A DNA stretch of 28,225 nt from Diphasiastrum complanatum (Eukaryota; Streptophyta; Lycopodiopsida; Lycopodiales; Lycopodiaceae): positions 1 through 28,225 of the forward strand of contig MU836477.1 of NCBI GenBank assembly GCA_029204225.1, written 5' to 3'. Of the stretch, positions 17,390 through 28,225 are shown piece after piece. The notes under the pieces are model-generated. The model was not told where the DNA came from and did no database searches. It saw nothing but the letters and a program-made list of their open reading frames with translations. The translations under genes and the position numbers were made by a program. Each line of letters begins with the position of its first letter. The first letter of the stretch is position 1.

Positions 17390-19262
17390 TGTATTTTCTT
17401 TGAGAGTTGTTTGAGAAAGATGGATCTTTATGAGGGAGTTTGTTATTAAGAATTCATGCTCTTGGACACTTGCTTTGGATCTATACTTATCAATTTTCAC
17501 CATGTGAGATCTTTGGTTTAAGAGTTTGTGTTTTCCATCATTCAACGTGAAAGAGAGATTTTGGTTATGAAGTGAGGACCACTGAGAATAGTTCTTGACA
17601 AATTGTATGAGAAGTGGAGTACGAGTAGAGACTCCTTTCTACTTCACCAATTCCAGCTTGAGAACTCTTCTAAAATTCATTCAATGGAACATGTCTATCT
17701 TTGTGAGTGAGTCCCTAGTGAGTTCACTTTGTTTTTCCTCAAGAGATTTTGAGGATTAGACTTCATTCTTCCATTAAGGAAGTTCTCATTATCCAAATCA
17801 ATGCTTGAGAGTCTTAGAAGTCTTCCAATGAAAGGACTACTTTCCTCCTTTCACTAGCAATATTGATAAATTGAGACAAAAATCATCATTCTATATTAGA
17901 ATTCCTTTGATTCATTCTAAGGGATGTTAGAGTACTTGAAAAGATGCATTCTTTCTGTTCCTAGGTATGTACTTACCGAAATGATGAATGCTATTTCACT
18001 CGTGACGTTCTATGTGTTATAACTTGCATCATGAAATTGTCCTTCCTATTGATAGAAAAGCAAGTAGTCATTTGATGCTACTCAATTCCCATTCAAGTAT
18101 TGATAGTCATTATGATGGGAAGCATAAATGAGCTAGCATGTTGTTCCTTTGTTATTTGAAGTTTCAAAGTTGATACCATCTCGTGACTATTGTATGAGCA
18201 TATATTAATTGGGCCCAATCTCTTTGAAATAAAGAGCGGGTAGTCCACCAAAAGTGGCTGAAATATACCACCTTTGTCAAGTCTCACTAGTTCTGAAAAA
18301 AGTGGATCTTGAATGGATCTAAACTCCCAAAATACTTGGCTAAGATCTTTGCACAACAAGCTACAAAAGCTAGAAATGGCAAAGCATCCTAATGCTACCT
18401 TTGATACACATGAACTTGACAAAGCATTCAAGAGACAAAAGAAACTAATAAAAGGTACTGATGGCAGCCAAAAACAACAGCATACCAGCCCTACAACAGC
18501 AGCCTACCACTTTTGGAAACCTCTTAAGATCATACACAAAAGCTTGAAGACAATACACAAAGCAATGCTCTCAATGGAGGAAGAAACTGTGACAATGATC
18601 TATTGATCTCTCTCAACAATACAATAAGTCTCTCCAACCTGTTCTCCACAAATTTCAGCCTAATATAGGTGAGAGAGATGACTCTCTCTCCTCTCTCTAG
18701 AGCTTAGGACCCAATTTTAGGGCACCAGTAGCCTAAAATAGCCAATTTTGGGCTATATGTCCAAATAACATGATTTTGGTGTCATTTTGAAGGTCCTGAA
18801 GTTTGGGACTTCTTTAATATGAAATATATACTAAAATAAAAGTATCTAGGCCTCTTTCATATGTGTGAAAGGTTAGATCAAAAACTATGTACAAAAATTG
18901 CCAATTTAGGCCTCAAACTAGCTAGGAAATGTTGACAATTTTCACACTATCACACCCGCCATTGGAAATGTCTAGTGAACTACCTCAGCCCGACGGTTGG
19001 CGAAATATTGTCATTCATCAAACAGAACGGTGTGTATCACTTGCACCCCACAAGTATGGAATACACGACATAATAATTTTGACAAGCACTGAATTGTTCC
19101 TTGTGGAGATATTTTCATGATGTACTTTGAATGATTGATGATCATTCTTCACATGAACTGTGGTCTTATCAGTCACATGGACATGGTGGACCAGATAATT
19201 TAAATCATAGAATTTTCTTACACCATTGACTTTCTCGGGTATGGATATTTCTCGGGTAGTTT
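17390..19262. other. no gene recognised
   Basis: No supported coding region. The longest plus-strand frame (18313-18606, 97 codons, Lys-rich) has no recognised motif, lies in a lone stretch and is probably chance. A CT/GA-rich patch occurs at 18660-18710. Confidence 0.5.
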
Positions 19263-19344
19263 CTCGAGCGTATCTCGTATAATCCTTGAAATGAAACCAT
19301 ACCCTCGAGCGTATCTCGTATAATCCTTGAAATGAAACCATACC
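19263..19344. repeat. perfect 41-bp tandem duplication
   Basis: The 41 bases starting CTCGAGCGTATCTCG at 19263 are repeated without change at 19304-19344. The minus-strand frame over it (19341-19018) inherits a duplicated peptide but has no known domain. Confidence 0.95.
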
Positions 19345-20859
19345 CGTTAGAGATTACACAATGGAGACCTATGCCTTCTCTGAAGTCATGATCTTAGAGC
19401 TAGAAATCACATCCCACCCTACATCTTGAAGGCAGTATGCCAAACTCAAAAAATTAGGAGCAGTCTCTAAAGACTAGGGAGTCTCTTAGAGGATAGAAGA
19501 GTAATGCTCCCCTTTAACAACTAAGAATCCAAACAAGTCAAGGTTTGATGGTTATGCATGAGAGGGATTGAGTATCTTTTGTCGTCGCTTGGTGATGTTT
19601 GTCAATTGTTTAAAAGGGGAATCCTATGATATCATTTCTACACCCAAGAGTTCCATCACAATTTGCGTCCCAATGATAATCTGATTAGGGTACAACATTG
19701 CAGAGATTATAGCTACCTCAAAGTGTATGAATTGGTGATTAATGGATATTGGCATTTGATAGATGCTACATCCACTCAAATATGCAGAAGTAATATAGTC
19801 CCTCCCAAGAACTCCAATCTTTGAGTCATCAGTACACTCATCTGGGTCATCTAATAGTAGCAATGGGAACCCCATGAATGACCCTATAAGTGAGTGGTTT
19901 CAACACCTTGATTTGATCCTAGAAATTCTAGGTGAACATTTTGTTGATGATTAAGCCACTAGCCCCCACATGGAAGCAAGAACGATCTAGAGGTCAAGTA
20001 TGAGAGCCTGGACCTAGAAAATTTGTAGAATCAAAGTATTAGTAACCCCTCCTTGTAGTCATACCTTTGAGAGCCTAGAAAACTCTCATCGACTGGGGAG
20101 CATGGGGTAATAGAGAAGGCCCTCAAGATTGGATGTGGTGGTACCTTTGTTACTCACATAGGGCTTGACCACCATCAGAAGCAGTGCCCCTTGACCCATT
20201 TAGGACTTTTTGGCTAGACCAATCCCTGTCAATAAAAGACCTAACACCTTGTTCAATCTTATGCAATCCAAGGAGAGCTACCATATGTGTCCTTTTTAAC
20301 ATGTGCGAGGACACACAAATCAATTTTCTTGATCTTCTAAGGTGGGTGTGATTGTACATGAAACTATCACTTGATTGTACAAGCAATCTTCCTAGACAAT
20401 TATTTAATGATCATCCACACTTTCTCAATCAAACCAAAAATTTAGCATGAAAAAAACTAAGTCTCAAATGCATACAAAGAATGAGAGAGAGCCCTTGCTC
20501 TCGGGTAGAGAGAGAAAGAGATGCTAGCTTTCGAGTAGAGAGAGAATAGAAGAGAAATACTCTAAAATTGTGATTAACTCTCAAAAAAACCATATGTACA
20601 ATGAGAGAGCTCTTCAACAAAGTACTAGCACGAGATTTAGCATGAGGAAATGCTATACAATGATTAGACCCCTAGATTTGCACCTTTGATCATGATTGGA
20701 TCTCATGATTTTCTTCTCACAACTAATTGGGCCTCATGATGTGCACCTCTAAACATGATTGATCCACATGTGATGCACCTCCTAAAGTAATTGGCCTTAT
20801 GATCTACACCTTTAAATGTCATTGGGCCAAATGGATGCATCATCCAATGGGAGGTTGGG
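19345..20859. other. no gene recognised
   Basis: Short open frames on the minus strand (19875-19624, 20386-20150) resemble nothing I know. A GA-rich pair of similar segments (around TCGGGTAGAGAGAGAA and TCGAGTAGAGAGAGAA) lies at about 20498-20548. Confidence 0.5.
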
Positions 20860-20879
20860 GAATGCTGATCAAGTCTAAA

Positions 20880-21190
20880 TCTTGGAATATGAAATTGGGG
20901 AATATAGATGTTGGGAGTATGGAAGGGTAGGAGTTGGGAAATATAAAAGATTTGTGAATGTGGATCTAGGGAATGTAGGAAGTTGGGAATGTAAAAGTAA
21001 TGAATGAAAGATAAAAATTTGGGAATGCTTGGGAATGTGAGATGGTAAATTGGGGAAGGTAGATCTTTGAAGAAAAAGTGGAAAAAATAGGTCGGGAAGT
21101 CAAGATGGGAATGAAACAAAAGCACAAATGGGAAATTTGGATGAAGCCTTAGTAAATTTTCAAATTGGGATCCACCAGCTAGGAATACTG
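20880..21190. repeat. degenerate TTGGGAAT-type repeat field
   Basis: The octamer TTGGGAAT or close variants (TGGGGAAT, TAGGGAAT) recur many times at irregular 20-30 base spacing. The purine bias creates a long minus-strand frame (21125-20703) reading repeats such as FHIP and IYIP. I take that frame to be a by-product of the repeat. Confidence 0.6.
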
Positions 21191-22921
21191 TTGGAAAATT
21201 TAAATATGGGAATATAACTTGATGGAATTAAAAAGGTCTGATGGTTGAAAATGGGTTGGGAATTTACACACCAATTTGGCCAATGATGTAGGTACCTGAT
21301 GGCGAACTTAGATGGCCATAATTGAAAATTTGAAATGACTTTGAGAATTCAGGGTGTGTGTCACAAGATCTAAAGATCCCTTGGGAGTCTAGGTTCACCC
21401 TTTCCGGGATTTAAAGATCCATATTAGAACTCTCAGATTTCAAAGTGACAAACCTAGATTCAAAAATTGAAGCTAGTAGGTCAAAAAATGTGTTTTTGGA
21501 AATATGCACTTTTTATATTGATCATGTGGGAGTTTAGACTTGTCTGACTCAATTTAAGCTCATCATGATTGGGGAATTCAACCTGCAACTCGGTGAACCT
21601 AGATCTCTAGTGAATCTTGAGAAAGTAAAGTTGGGGATTGTATAAAGTCCAAATTCACTTGGAAACTGCTGGTACATATATGAGAATGTGTAGATCTGAC
21701 TTTTGGCTTGCACTTGGGAAATTATTTAATGAATTTTGTACTCCAAATTTTCTGATTTTTGGACAATGATTGATTGTACTAATCAATCTTCAAGAGGTGT
21801 TGATTGCCAAATAAAGTGATCTAACAACTTCTATTGATTAGATCAAGATCTAGATGTAGATTCCTAACTATTTAGCAAGATCAACATGTGTAAACATCAT
21901 GAGCAGCCTCACACGTGTGGAAAATAGTCCATGTAGGGGGGACTTTGAGCAGAGAGCAAAGTACAATGCTCAATGATACCATACAAACCATAAAATCACA
22001 AGCAAAATGCATAAGATCTCAATGTCTCATCAACTTCTCATTGATCAAAGTAATCTTCTTATAGATCAAGTACAAGCATGACCTGTATGTTGATTCAGCA
22101 GGTCTGAAGAGTGCCACATCATTTAGATCCACCAATGGGAGCAAGTAATTCCCATATCACAAAGTTGACTTATGCTACTAGCTAGAATCCAACTGCTAGT
22201 CTCCTTGAAAATAGGAATCTTCCCTACAAAATAGGATCTAGGAGAATATGTACATGTGATAAGGTATAGCCATCTTCGCACGTGTTAATAACATCTTAGC
22301 ATGTGGGACCATCTATATACAAGTAATCTTACATATTTTCTGCCCCCACGTGCTCTCTTGCACGCATAACTATTGTTCCTCCAACCACATACAGCTCTAC
22401 TACTATCATCTCTCCACATGCACAAATCAACATTAATGCCGCTACTATTTTCACTACTGCTGATGTTGTTGCCGGTGAAATGCAAAAATGCACCTCCATA
22501 AAGAAAAAGAACCTTTTTTTGTCTCATCGTAAGAAAAAGAAGCAAATGAAAAACCAAATGGGATCATAAGAGCAAGAGATAGAGCTTTTGTTATCAATGC
22601 CTAATTCTTCATCAAGTTTGTCCCTTGGGCAAGCTTGTCATTTACATGAAGCTGATCCACTCATCTCCAACGATGAATTGGGCCGTGTTGAGGACATTGA
22701 TTCAAGCGAGAGAATACTGTAGTCCAAGCTGACAGATTGGTCAAAACAAAGTTCAGTGCGAGTCATCTTGACACAAATATTTTCCAACAAACAGCAACTA
22801 AAACTGAAACTTCAGTATATTTATCGAGGGTTCTAACACTGGGGTCTTACTTTTCTCCCAACTGTAAAGGAGCCTCACAGATATATTTTAGAAGCACATA
22901 TGGTTGATGCAGATTTTAGAT
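21191..22921. other. no gene recognised
   Basis: AT-rich sequence without recognisable coding regions or retroelement signatures. A short minus-strand frame at 22557-22285 has no known motif. Confidence 0.5.
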
Positions 22922-22981
22922 ATGACTAGTGTGGCTGCCCTGCCACTGGGAATGTCACCAACTAGCAGCCACACTAGTCAT
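22922..22981. repeat. perfect 17-bp inverted repeat with 26-base loop
   Basis: The left arm (22922-22938, ATGACTAGTGTGGCTGC) is the exact reverse complement of the right arm (22965-22981). After one mismatch two further outer bases also pair. The loop is 22939-22964. It could fold as a hairpin in DNA or RNA, or be the end pair of a tiny foldback element. Confidence 0.92.
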
Positions 22982-25454
22982 GTCAAAATGAATCTAGATT
23001 GTTGAAGAGCCTATTGCAAATTTGAGTTCCTGAAAATTTTGGAAATTGAGATATAATAGTTTGTGACATACATTGAGTCTCTCTTGTGACTATGCAAATC
23101 TAGGAAAGAGAATACAGTAGAGTGGGGCTATCTTTAGAAAGATTGACAATTTAATGAGTTTCTAGTCTATGCTAATTGATTCAAGCCGATAGAATCGATC
23201 CAATCTAGCCAATCTAGCCAATCTAAAATTTTAAAAAAAATCTTTAAATCATTTAATACTAATGAGAAAATTCTCAAGCTAACTCCTTATTGTCCAAGTA
23301 GGTACGTTCTCACTTGGAAAGTGGTCCATGCATCAAAATCAATACAGAATATTGTGCTTGGATACTCCATAATATTTCTTAAGCATATGTCAAACATAAT
23401 GAGCTTATCATCTTCAAAAATTAGGAAAAGTGATCCATTGCCTACTCTACTGCAAGGAATACAGTGGGCATATATCTAAATTAGCACGGAAAAAATGAAA
23501 GAGAGATTTTCAAATTGATACCTATGCCCTGCCGCATCCCATCCCGCAACGCCTCCTTTTCAGTCCCTTAAAATGGTGAGGCTGCATAACAACAGTATGA
23601 GAGAACAAAACTTCTCATGAAGTGGTGGTGATAAAAAGAACAAACTCGATCTCTTCTGGTCCATTGAAGATGCTATTATGGGAGATATTCCAATCTCTAA
23701 AACGTCACATATTTGTCTCAAGTTCAATCCGATGGCATTCTTGTAAAGAATATCAAGTCATCATGCAATAAATGACAACTTTTTACTAAAATGGGAATGA
23801 CTTCAGAAAAGTTCATAACTTGAGCCAGAATCCACAGGAAAGGATACACAATATTGGACGTTTAAAATCTGGCAATCTACCCGACATTGGCAATAATGAC
23901 AAACGTCTCAATTGCGAGAAAATTCTGTATGTTCCTCTTGACACAAATTTTGCAATGTAGTTATGCTTTTTTGGCTACATCCTGTGCAATTGGAGGCAAA
24001 TAACTCTAGCTTTCCTTTGCTTCCTAATAGCAAAATATCATATTGCCTTACAATCACTACCAGTCTAGTTGATACCACTCTGCAATGCCAAGGGGTTGAT
24101 ACCAACGTCCAACTCATATAGCATGGTTTTGTTGATACCAAGTCTGTATCTAAAACAAAGAAATATTCTAATATCATAGAATTGGCTGTTTCTGTAAAAG
24201 AAAGTAAATCATCAAGTACCAAGAGCCCCAACTGGTAACCTGTATACCCATCCAATAATGTAGTAAAGTTTACTACTCACGTTTTTCTATCTTCATATTA
24301 CTAATCCAAAGCTGAGGGTTGCCACACGCCCCAATATGACTTTCATAGATTGGTGCTCTTTATAGAATGCAAGAGACAAAGGAGTTGACAAGGAAATGAC
24401 CATGTTGGGAAAGTTTCAAACTTGAGTAGAGTACAATTCTGCCACAACCGAATATCTACCTATTGTCAGTTCAAGCACCTAAAGATGAACAGCCAAAAGA
24501 CTAACGCATATCTAGAACAAATTTGTAGAATGAATAGACATGCAGTATTCTAGAACAACTTCGCATTGCATTCGTAAAGTACCACCAACACAAGATACTG
24601 CTTCTCTCCAATCAATCATCTTCCATTCACTACTTTAGGCAAGCTTTGATGTAGCGTCACTCTTAGAATGAAAAGACTATCCCTAGAGGCATAAGAAGGG
24701 ATGAGCGTATAGGCAACTGTGGCGGGAATGGCAATTATGTGCTCACCATCATCCTATCCTTTGTACTAGCTCTGTAGAATGAGTTGTGAGACACACTCAC
24801 CTAAGGACATGAAGAAAAGAAACACAAGCCTTTACTTTCTGTAGGCAAAAGCCTTACAGAGATCCACATAATGCATTCATTTGTATCCTTATCTGTGATT
24901 GATCTATTTGCAGTTTCATTCCCCTCGCCTGCAGTGCAGAGCAGGAAACTCACTCAGATGAAAAACTTAGCAATTGATTGCACAACTTGTTTATCTGTAT
25001 AAGTCAAGAACTCTGAAATAGTATACAGAATTCTTCGCTTGCTCCTCTGTTATAAGAGAAAGCTTATCAAAGACACAACATGCTCACTCAAATGATTTCC
25101 ATCTCCTTTCCAGCAAGATCCAACTCATGGCTGAAGTTGGAATAGGGGAACCAGGACTATTAATTCGTGTATCTTGAAGGTGTTGTGATGCAAATGTACA
25201 TATTCAGGAAAAACACCTTCGGACAAAATGCCCAATACACCTTTGTTGCCTGGGGCAACAAATGTGCTTCATCACAGCATAAGTTAGCAAATCCACAGCT
25301 GCTTCGGCTGGAAGTTAAAGTCACATGTATACTCATTCAAATTTGCAATATTCTTGGCTCCCAAAATTTGAGCCTTAGGTAGCTCATATTGGCAATATCT
25401 AAGCTTGAAATGGCATGATAACTACCAGCTCTTGTAAAAAGGTGTTATCAAAAA
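22982..25454. other. downstream of the SPL gene; no other gene recognised
   Basis: This includes the presumed 3' untranslated region of the SPL gene at its right end. I see a 9-base tandem triplet CCAATCTAG at 23200-23225. The decamer GTTGATACCA occurs three times at 24068, 24095 and 24131. A minus-strand frame at 24255-23908 (115 codons) has no recognised motif. No clear polyadenylation signal was picked out. Confidence 0.5.
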
Positions 25455-28225
25455 CTAAATATGTTGTGTATCAAAAATCGAAGAATCAAAAGGCCTCTGA
25501 GACTGAATTTCAGCATATCGAGGACTAAGAGATTGCAGTTCTCCAGATTCTGATGAAGGCTGGGCATTTTGCCATCGCGCAGATGGTGCCTGCATAAAAT
25601 TCAGCATGGTTCCAATGTGTTGAGAGTTTTTAAAATCTTGGCCATGCATCAGAGAAAGCATGGAGTGGCTCCCATAATGTCCAACCGTGCCCAATGCTGC
25701 TGAGATACATGAGCCTTGCTGGGACTCTTTGCCAACAGAACTTGCCATACTTGCAGGCAAATTATTCCCACCTCCAAGATGTCCTTGAAGTTGTACCTGC
25801 ATGGAGAGCAGATCTTTTGTCGAGATGTCATCTGCTTGTGCTTCTTGTGCACTACCAGGTAAGAGATGTTGAGGTTGAGAAAGAGCATGGGTATTTTCAA
25901 CCATCAGCTGCTCGAAAGGTCCATGGGCATGTCCTGAGAAGTTGAAAGACACTGAGCTTGGGGGCTTTGCAGTCCATGACTCAGATGACAGAAGAGAGAG
26001 AGCACACCCTGAGTCTGAAAGTCCTGTGAAACTATGAGAAGCTTGCGTGGCTGCCAGGCCTGCAAGAACGTCTGCTCCAGGTGTAGAAGAGAGAGATAAG
26101 GTATGCTCCATTTTACTTTTCAAATATGGATTAGTTCCTTGACTGCTGGCGTTGCTTGACATGGAGATCATATTTCTTTTGGAATTTTGTAAAAGCATGA
26201 GTAATCTATCGGCACTGCTGACAGAAAGAGCCGAGTGAAATAGCTGCCGTTCTGCCCCTGGTATCTGCAACTTGCTGGATAAACCGAGCTGATCATCCAG
26301 ATTTTGCACCCTTGACCACGGTCCATTTCCATAACTCCAGGCACCATGATCTGTATCCCTCACAGAAGAATCAGTGCTTTACTACTCTGCTACAAGAATC
26401 ATCTACAAAGTAACGGTTGCAATATTCTTGCTGATCAAACAAGAAGCAGCATCTTACTTGGTGAGTCCAAAGCACCAGATAAACATACTTGACATGAATT
26501 TTGTAATCTCGACTTGAACTCCAGAAGCTACACTTTTCATCTAGACTGAGCAAATTCAGATTTGTGAACCAAAATATTTGGAGTAGCAATAACTCAATTT
26601 CAGAATGATGCAATTAACCCGATTGGTTTGAAAAAAGATTTCAATGGGCATTCATGGTCATTCTTACTGCATTCATGTCATTAATTAGTGCTTTTGCTCA
26701 CGGCAGTGCGCTTTTGAGCAGTGAATTCTGCTATAGCTAGACTAGTGCACCGAAATCTTCACAAACTGGATGTCCGGAAAATTTATGGCCATCTTATCAA
26801 ACAGATCCAAACAAAATCAAAATTCGGAGCTCAGTAGCAGAAGAACCACCTTGGAAACTGGAAACGCTTCCAGCAACAGCTATAGCCATGGAATCAGGCT
26901 GAGGCTTCCGGCGTCGCTCATTATGGCCAGCTAAACGTCTCCTGCAGCTTCTTTTACCCTCATCAAATTCACTCAGCACATGAAACCTGCAAGGTTGGCC
27001 CATTTGCGTATATTTAGATAAGTAACAGTTCTATATTTCAACAACACGTTAAATAAGGAAAATCATTTAAACAACAGCATTCATGCCTAGCTAAAACGTG
27101 GTTTTTGAAATTTTCACCTGGACAATTAAAAGGGAATAACAAACAAGGTTCACAAAGTATCCCTTTCAAAACTAACAAAAGAAAAACAAGAAAGATTTTC
27201 TAGGACCTATGTGCGAAGAACATTGTGGCATTGCAGTCTAACATACACATCTGAGAACCCAGCTAAATCTTTTGCCTGACAAGATGGGAGTCTACCATGC
27301 TGGAAATTGTTACCGTATGCTAGCAAATAAGAGTTCGAGAATTTAATTTGATAATCAACTGTATAGCATCATAGTTCACGTTACCGGACATTGACAACGT
27401 AGTTGCTGTCGGCCCACAGTCTCAATATCCATACTCCATGTGGCATGCCTATCTAAATAAACTCAAAGACATGGTTCATATCTGCCCTCTTAAGTTCCAA
27501 AATCCATTTTTAATGAACTAAGTCATTTATGCCAAAACTGTCACACCGAACTAGAACAGAGCCTTCTGAATGCTCTAAAACTTGGCTCATACAGAAAACA
27601 ATGACTGGACTCTCTATTTCATTCCAGGAAGACAAAAATACAATGTCTCATTCCAATGTCGGCAGTAAGTGCCTTTACCGTACTCAGCTACAGATTAAAA
27701 AATTTCATGATGAACAGCATGAAATACAGATTACAACACCTCTACTCTCCTATTTATTTCAACAATGTAACTTGAATTTGTTCATGAGAAAATACAAGCA
27801 GTTTTCACTCTGTGGAATTCAATCATCAAGTCTTTGAACTAAACCACTTATAGGGTGGAAACATTAGTTCAAATATCAACCCTAATAGATAATTTCCAGG
27901 CACCTAAAATTATAGCACCCACATTATCATTTCTACTAAAGATCTGAGAAAGAATTGATCTCATGCACAGATGATTAAGGATGGCCTTCAGGTTTACAGA
28001 TAGTCTCTCAACATCAAGAAGCATCTTGGTACAGATTTCAAACTGTACGCAGTTTTTGTGTCACAGATGTATATGTCGTAATCCTCGAAAGCTTATGCAA
28101 TAGTGGATCTGCCTAGCTTTTATGATAGTTTCTTGCTTGAGAAATATGAATTCATCACAAGGACAAAGTCAGTAGTGACACCTGCTGCACTGCTGGCAGA
28201 ACCTCTGCTCCTGACCTGCTACTAC
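25455..28225 (-). CDS. SBP-box (SQUAMOSA promoter-binding protein-like) transcription factor, 5' part outside the window
   Basis: Predicted exons on the minus strand are 28225-28182 (partial), 26986-26850 and 26350-25455 (stop TAG 25457-25455). The first ends …QRFCQQCS plus AG. The split Arg codon AG|G joins exon 2, which reads [20 protein letters not shown] then HNERRRK, completing the second zinc site (C-C-H-C) and the bipartite nuclear signal of the SBP domain. Exon 2 to exon 3 joins in phase 1 (CAA G|AT); the donor is AAG|GTGG and the acceptor ATACAG. This acceptor is chosen for phase, so exact residues at that join are less sure. Exon 3 (about 297 residues, Ser/Gln-rich) contains GCALSLLS, encoded by the miR156 site. 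SBP proteins bind GTAC-core DNA in the nucleus and control phase change and organ development. The initiator Met and the first zinc site lie beyond position 28225. Confidence 0.92.
25986..26005 (-). promoter_or_regulatory. miR156/157 target site in the SPL coding region
   Basis: The minus strand reads GTGCTCTCTCTCTTCTGTCA. This is the usual plant SPL target, complementary to miR156 except at the one commonly tolerated central position. It encodes ALSLLS in frame. It implies mRNA cleavage or repression by miR156, as known for this SPL group. Confidence 0.95.
26351..26849 (-). other. intron 2 of the SPL gene (499 bp)
   Basis: Inferred between donor GT at 26849-26848 and acceptor AG at 26352-26351; both flanking phases agree. 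No feature is recognised inside it. Confidence 0.65.
26987..28181 (-). other. intron 1 of the SPL gene (1195 bp)
   Basis: Lies within the SBP domain between the AG| and |G of the Arg codon. The donor is GTGTCA at 28181 and the acceptor CCTTGCAG at 26987. This intron position within the SBP box is conserved in plant SPL genes. A 102-codon plus-strand frame at 27529-27837 inside it is judged to be chance. Confidence 0.88.

Noticed and set aside
18313-18606. 97-codon Lys-rich plus-strand frame
   Set aside because: No domain, splice or promoter context that would support a gene.
18660-18710. GA/CT-rich patch considered as a regulatory hairpin
   Set aside because: Simple low-complexity sequence; pairing is imperfect and expected from composition.
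19018-19341. 107-codon minus-strand frame
   Set aside because: Contains the 41-bp duplication and shows no known motif; no evidence for a gene.
20703-21125. 140-codon open frame on the minus strand
   Set aside because: It lies in the TTGGGAAT repeat field and its peptide is only a translation of that repeat; no domain or supporting context.
23908-24255. 115-codon minus-strand frame considered as a copia RNase H remnant
   Set aside because: A vague resemblance was considered, but the expected Asp, StsEaEy and Gly-Tyr motifs are not in the right order or spacing.
27529-27837. 102-codon plus-strand frame
   Set aside because: Lies inside the large SPL intron on the opposite strand with no recognisable motif.
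1-28225. tRNA genes, CRISPR arrays or a defence or biosynthetic gene cluster
   Set aside because: No tRNA cloverleaf signature, no regularly spaced repeats of CRISPR type and no gene cluster were seen; the window is ordinary transposon-rich plant sequence with two genes.

Overview
The window is nuclear plant DNA. It is AT-rich and full of broken LTR retrotransposons. It carries two genes of families found only in plants: a SABATH-type methyltransferase with two introns, and an SBP-box (SPL) transcription factor with a miR156 target site. The scattered, heavily decayed Ty1/copia and Ty3/gypsy relics would suit a large-genome plant such as a gymnosperm, but the species cannot be fixed from the sequence.

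Layout from left to right. Positions 1-2110 (+) hold a copia relic, here called family A copy 1: gag tail, protease, integrase and the start of reverse transcriptase. Positions 2238-4000 (-) hold a copia LTR/primer-binding-site remnant and then a Ty3/gypsy relic with gag, leader, a degenerate primer-binding site and an LTR edge. Positions 4380-5890 (+) hold a second copia family (B), which ends in a G-rich tract. The SABATH gene occupies 7017-8619 (+). A non-coding stretch with small tandem repeats follows, then a MITE-like inverted-repeat element (10186-10564). A well-defined copia LTR with a tRNA-Met primer site (10568-11055, +) lies directly beside it. Positions 11109-11511 (-) are an internally deleted copia fragment (E), fused to family A copy 2 (about 11530-13812, -), whose own primer site and 5' LTR follow (13801 to about 14390). 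Another gag relic lies at 15846-16310 (+). From there to about 25.4 kb I see no gene, only tandem repeats, a TATA-like site, a degenerate repeat field and a near-perfect hairpin. The SPL gene (-) runs from 25455 past the right end of the window.

The two genes share no operon-like logic, as expected in a plant. The SABATH enzyme would methylate a small carboxylic acid or a related metabolite. The SPL protein would act in age- or phase-dependent transcription under miR156. The retroelements are all coding-dead. The main structural point is that two closely similar copies of family A lie in opposite orientation on either side of the SABATH gene and share several disabling mutations.

I found no convincing tRNA, rRNA or CRISPR array, and no evidence of a new enzymatic or defence system. 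The least explained items are the MITE-like element, the composite copia junctions, the 22.9 kb hairpin and the uORF-rich leader of the SABATH gene.
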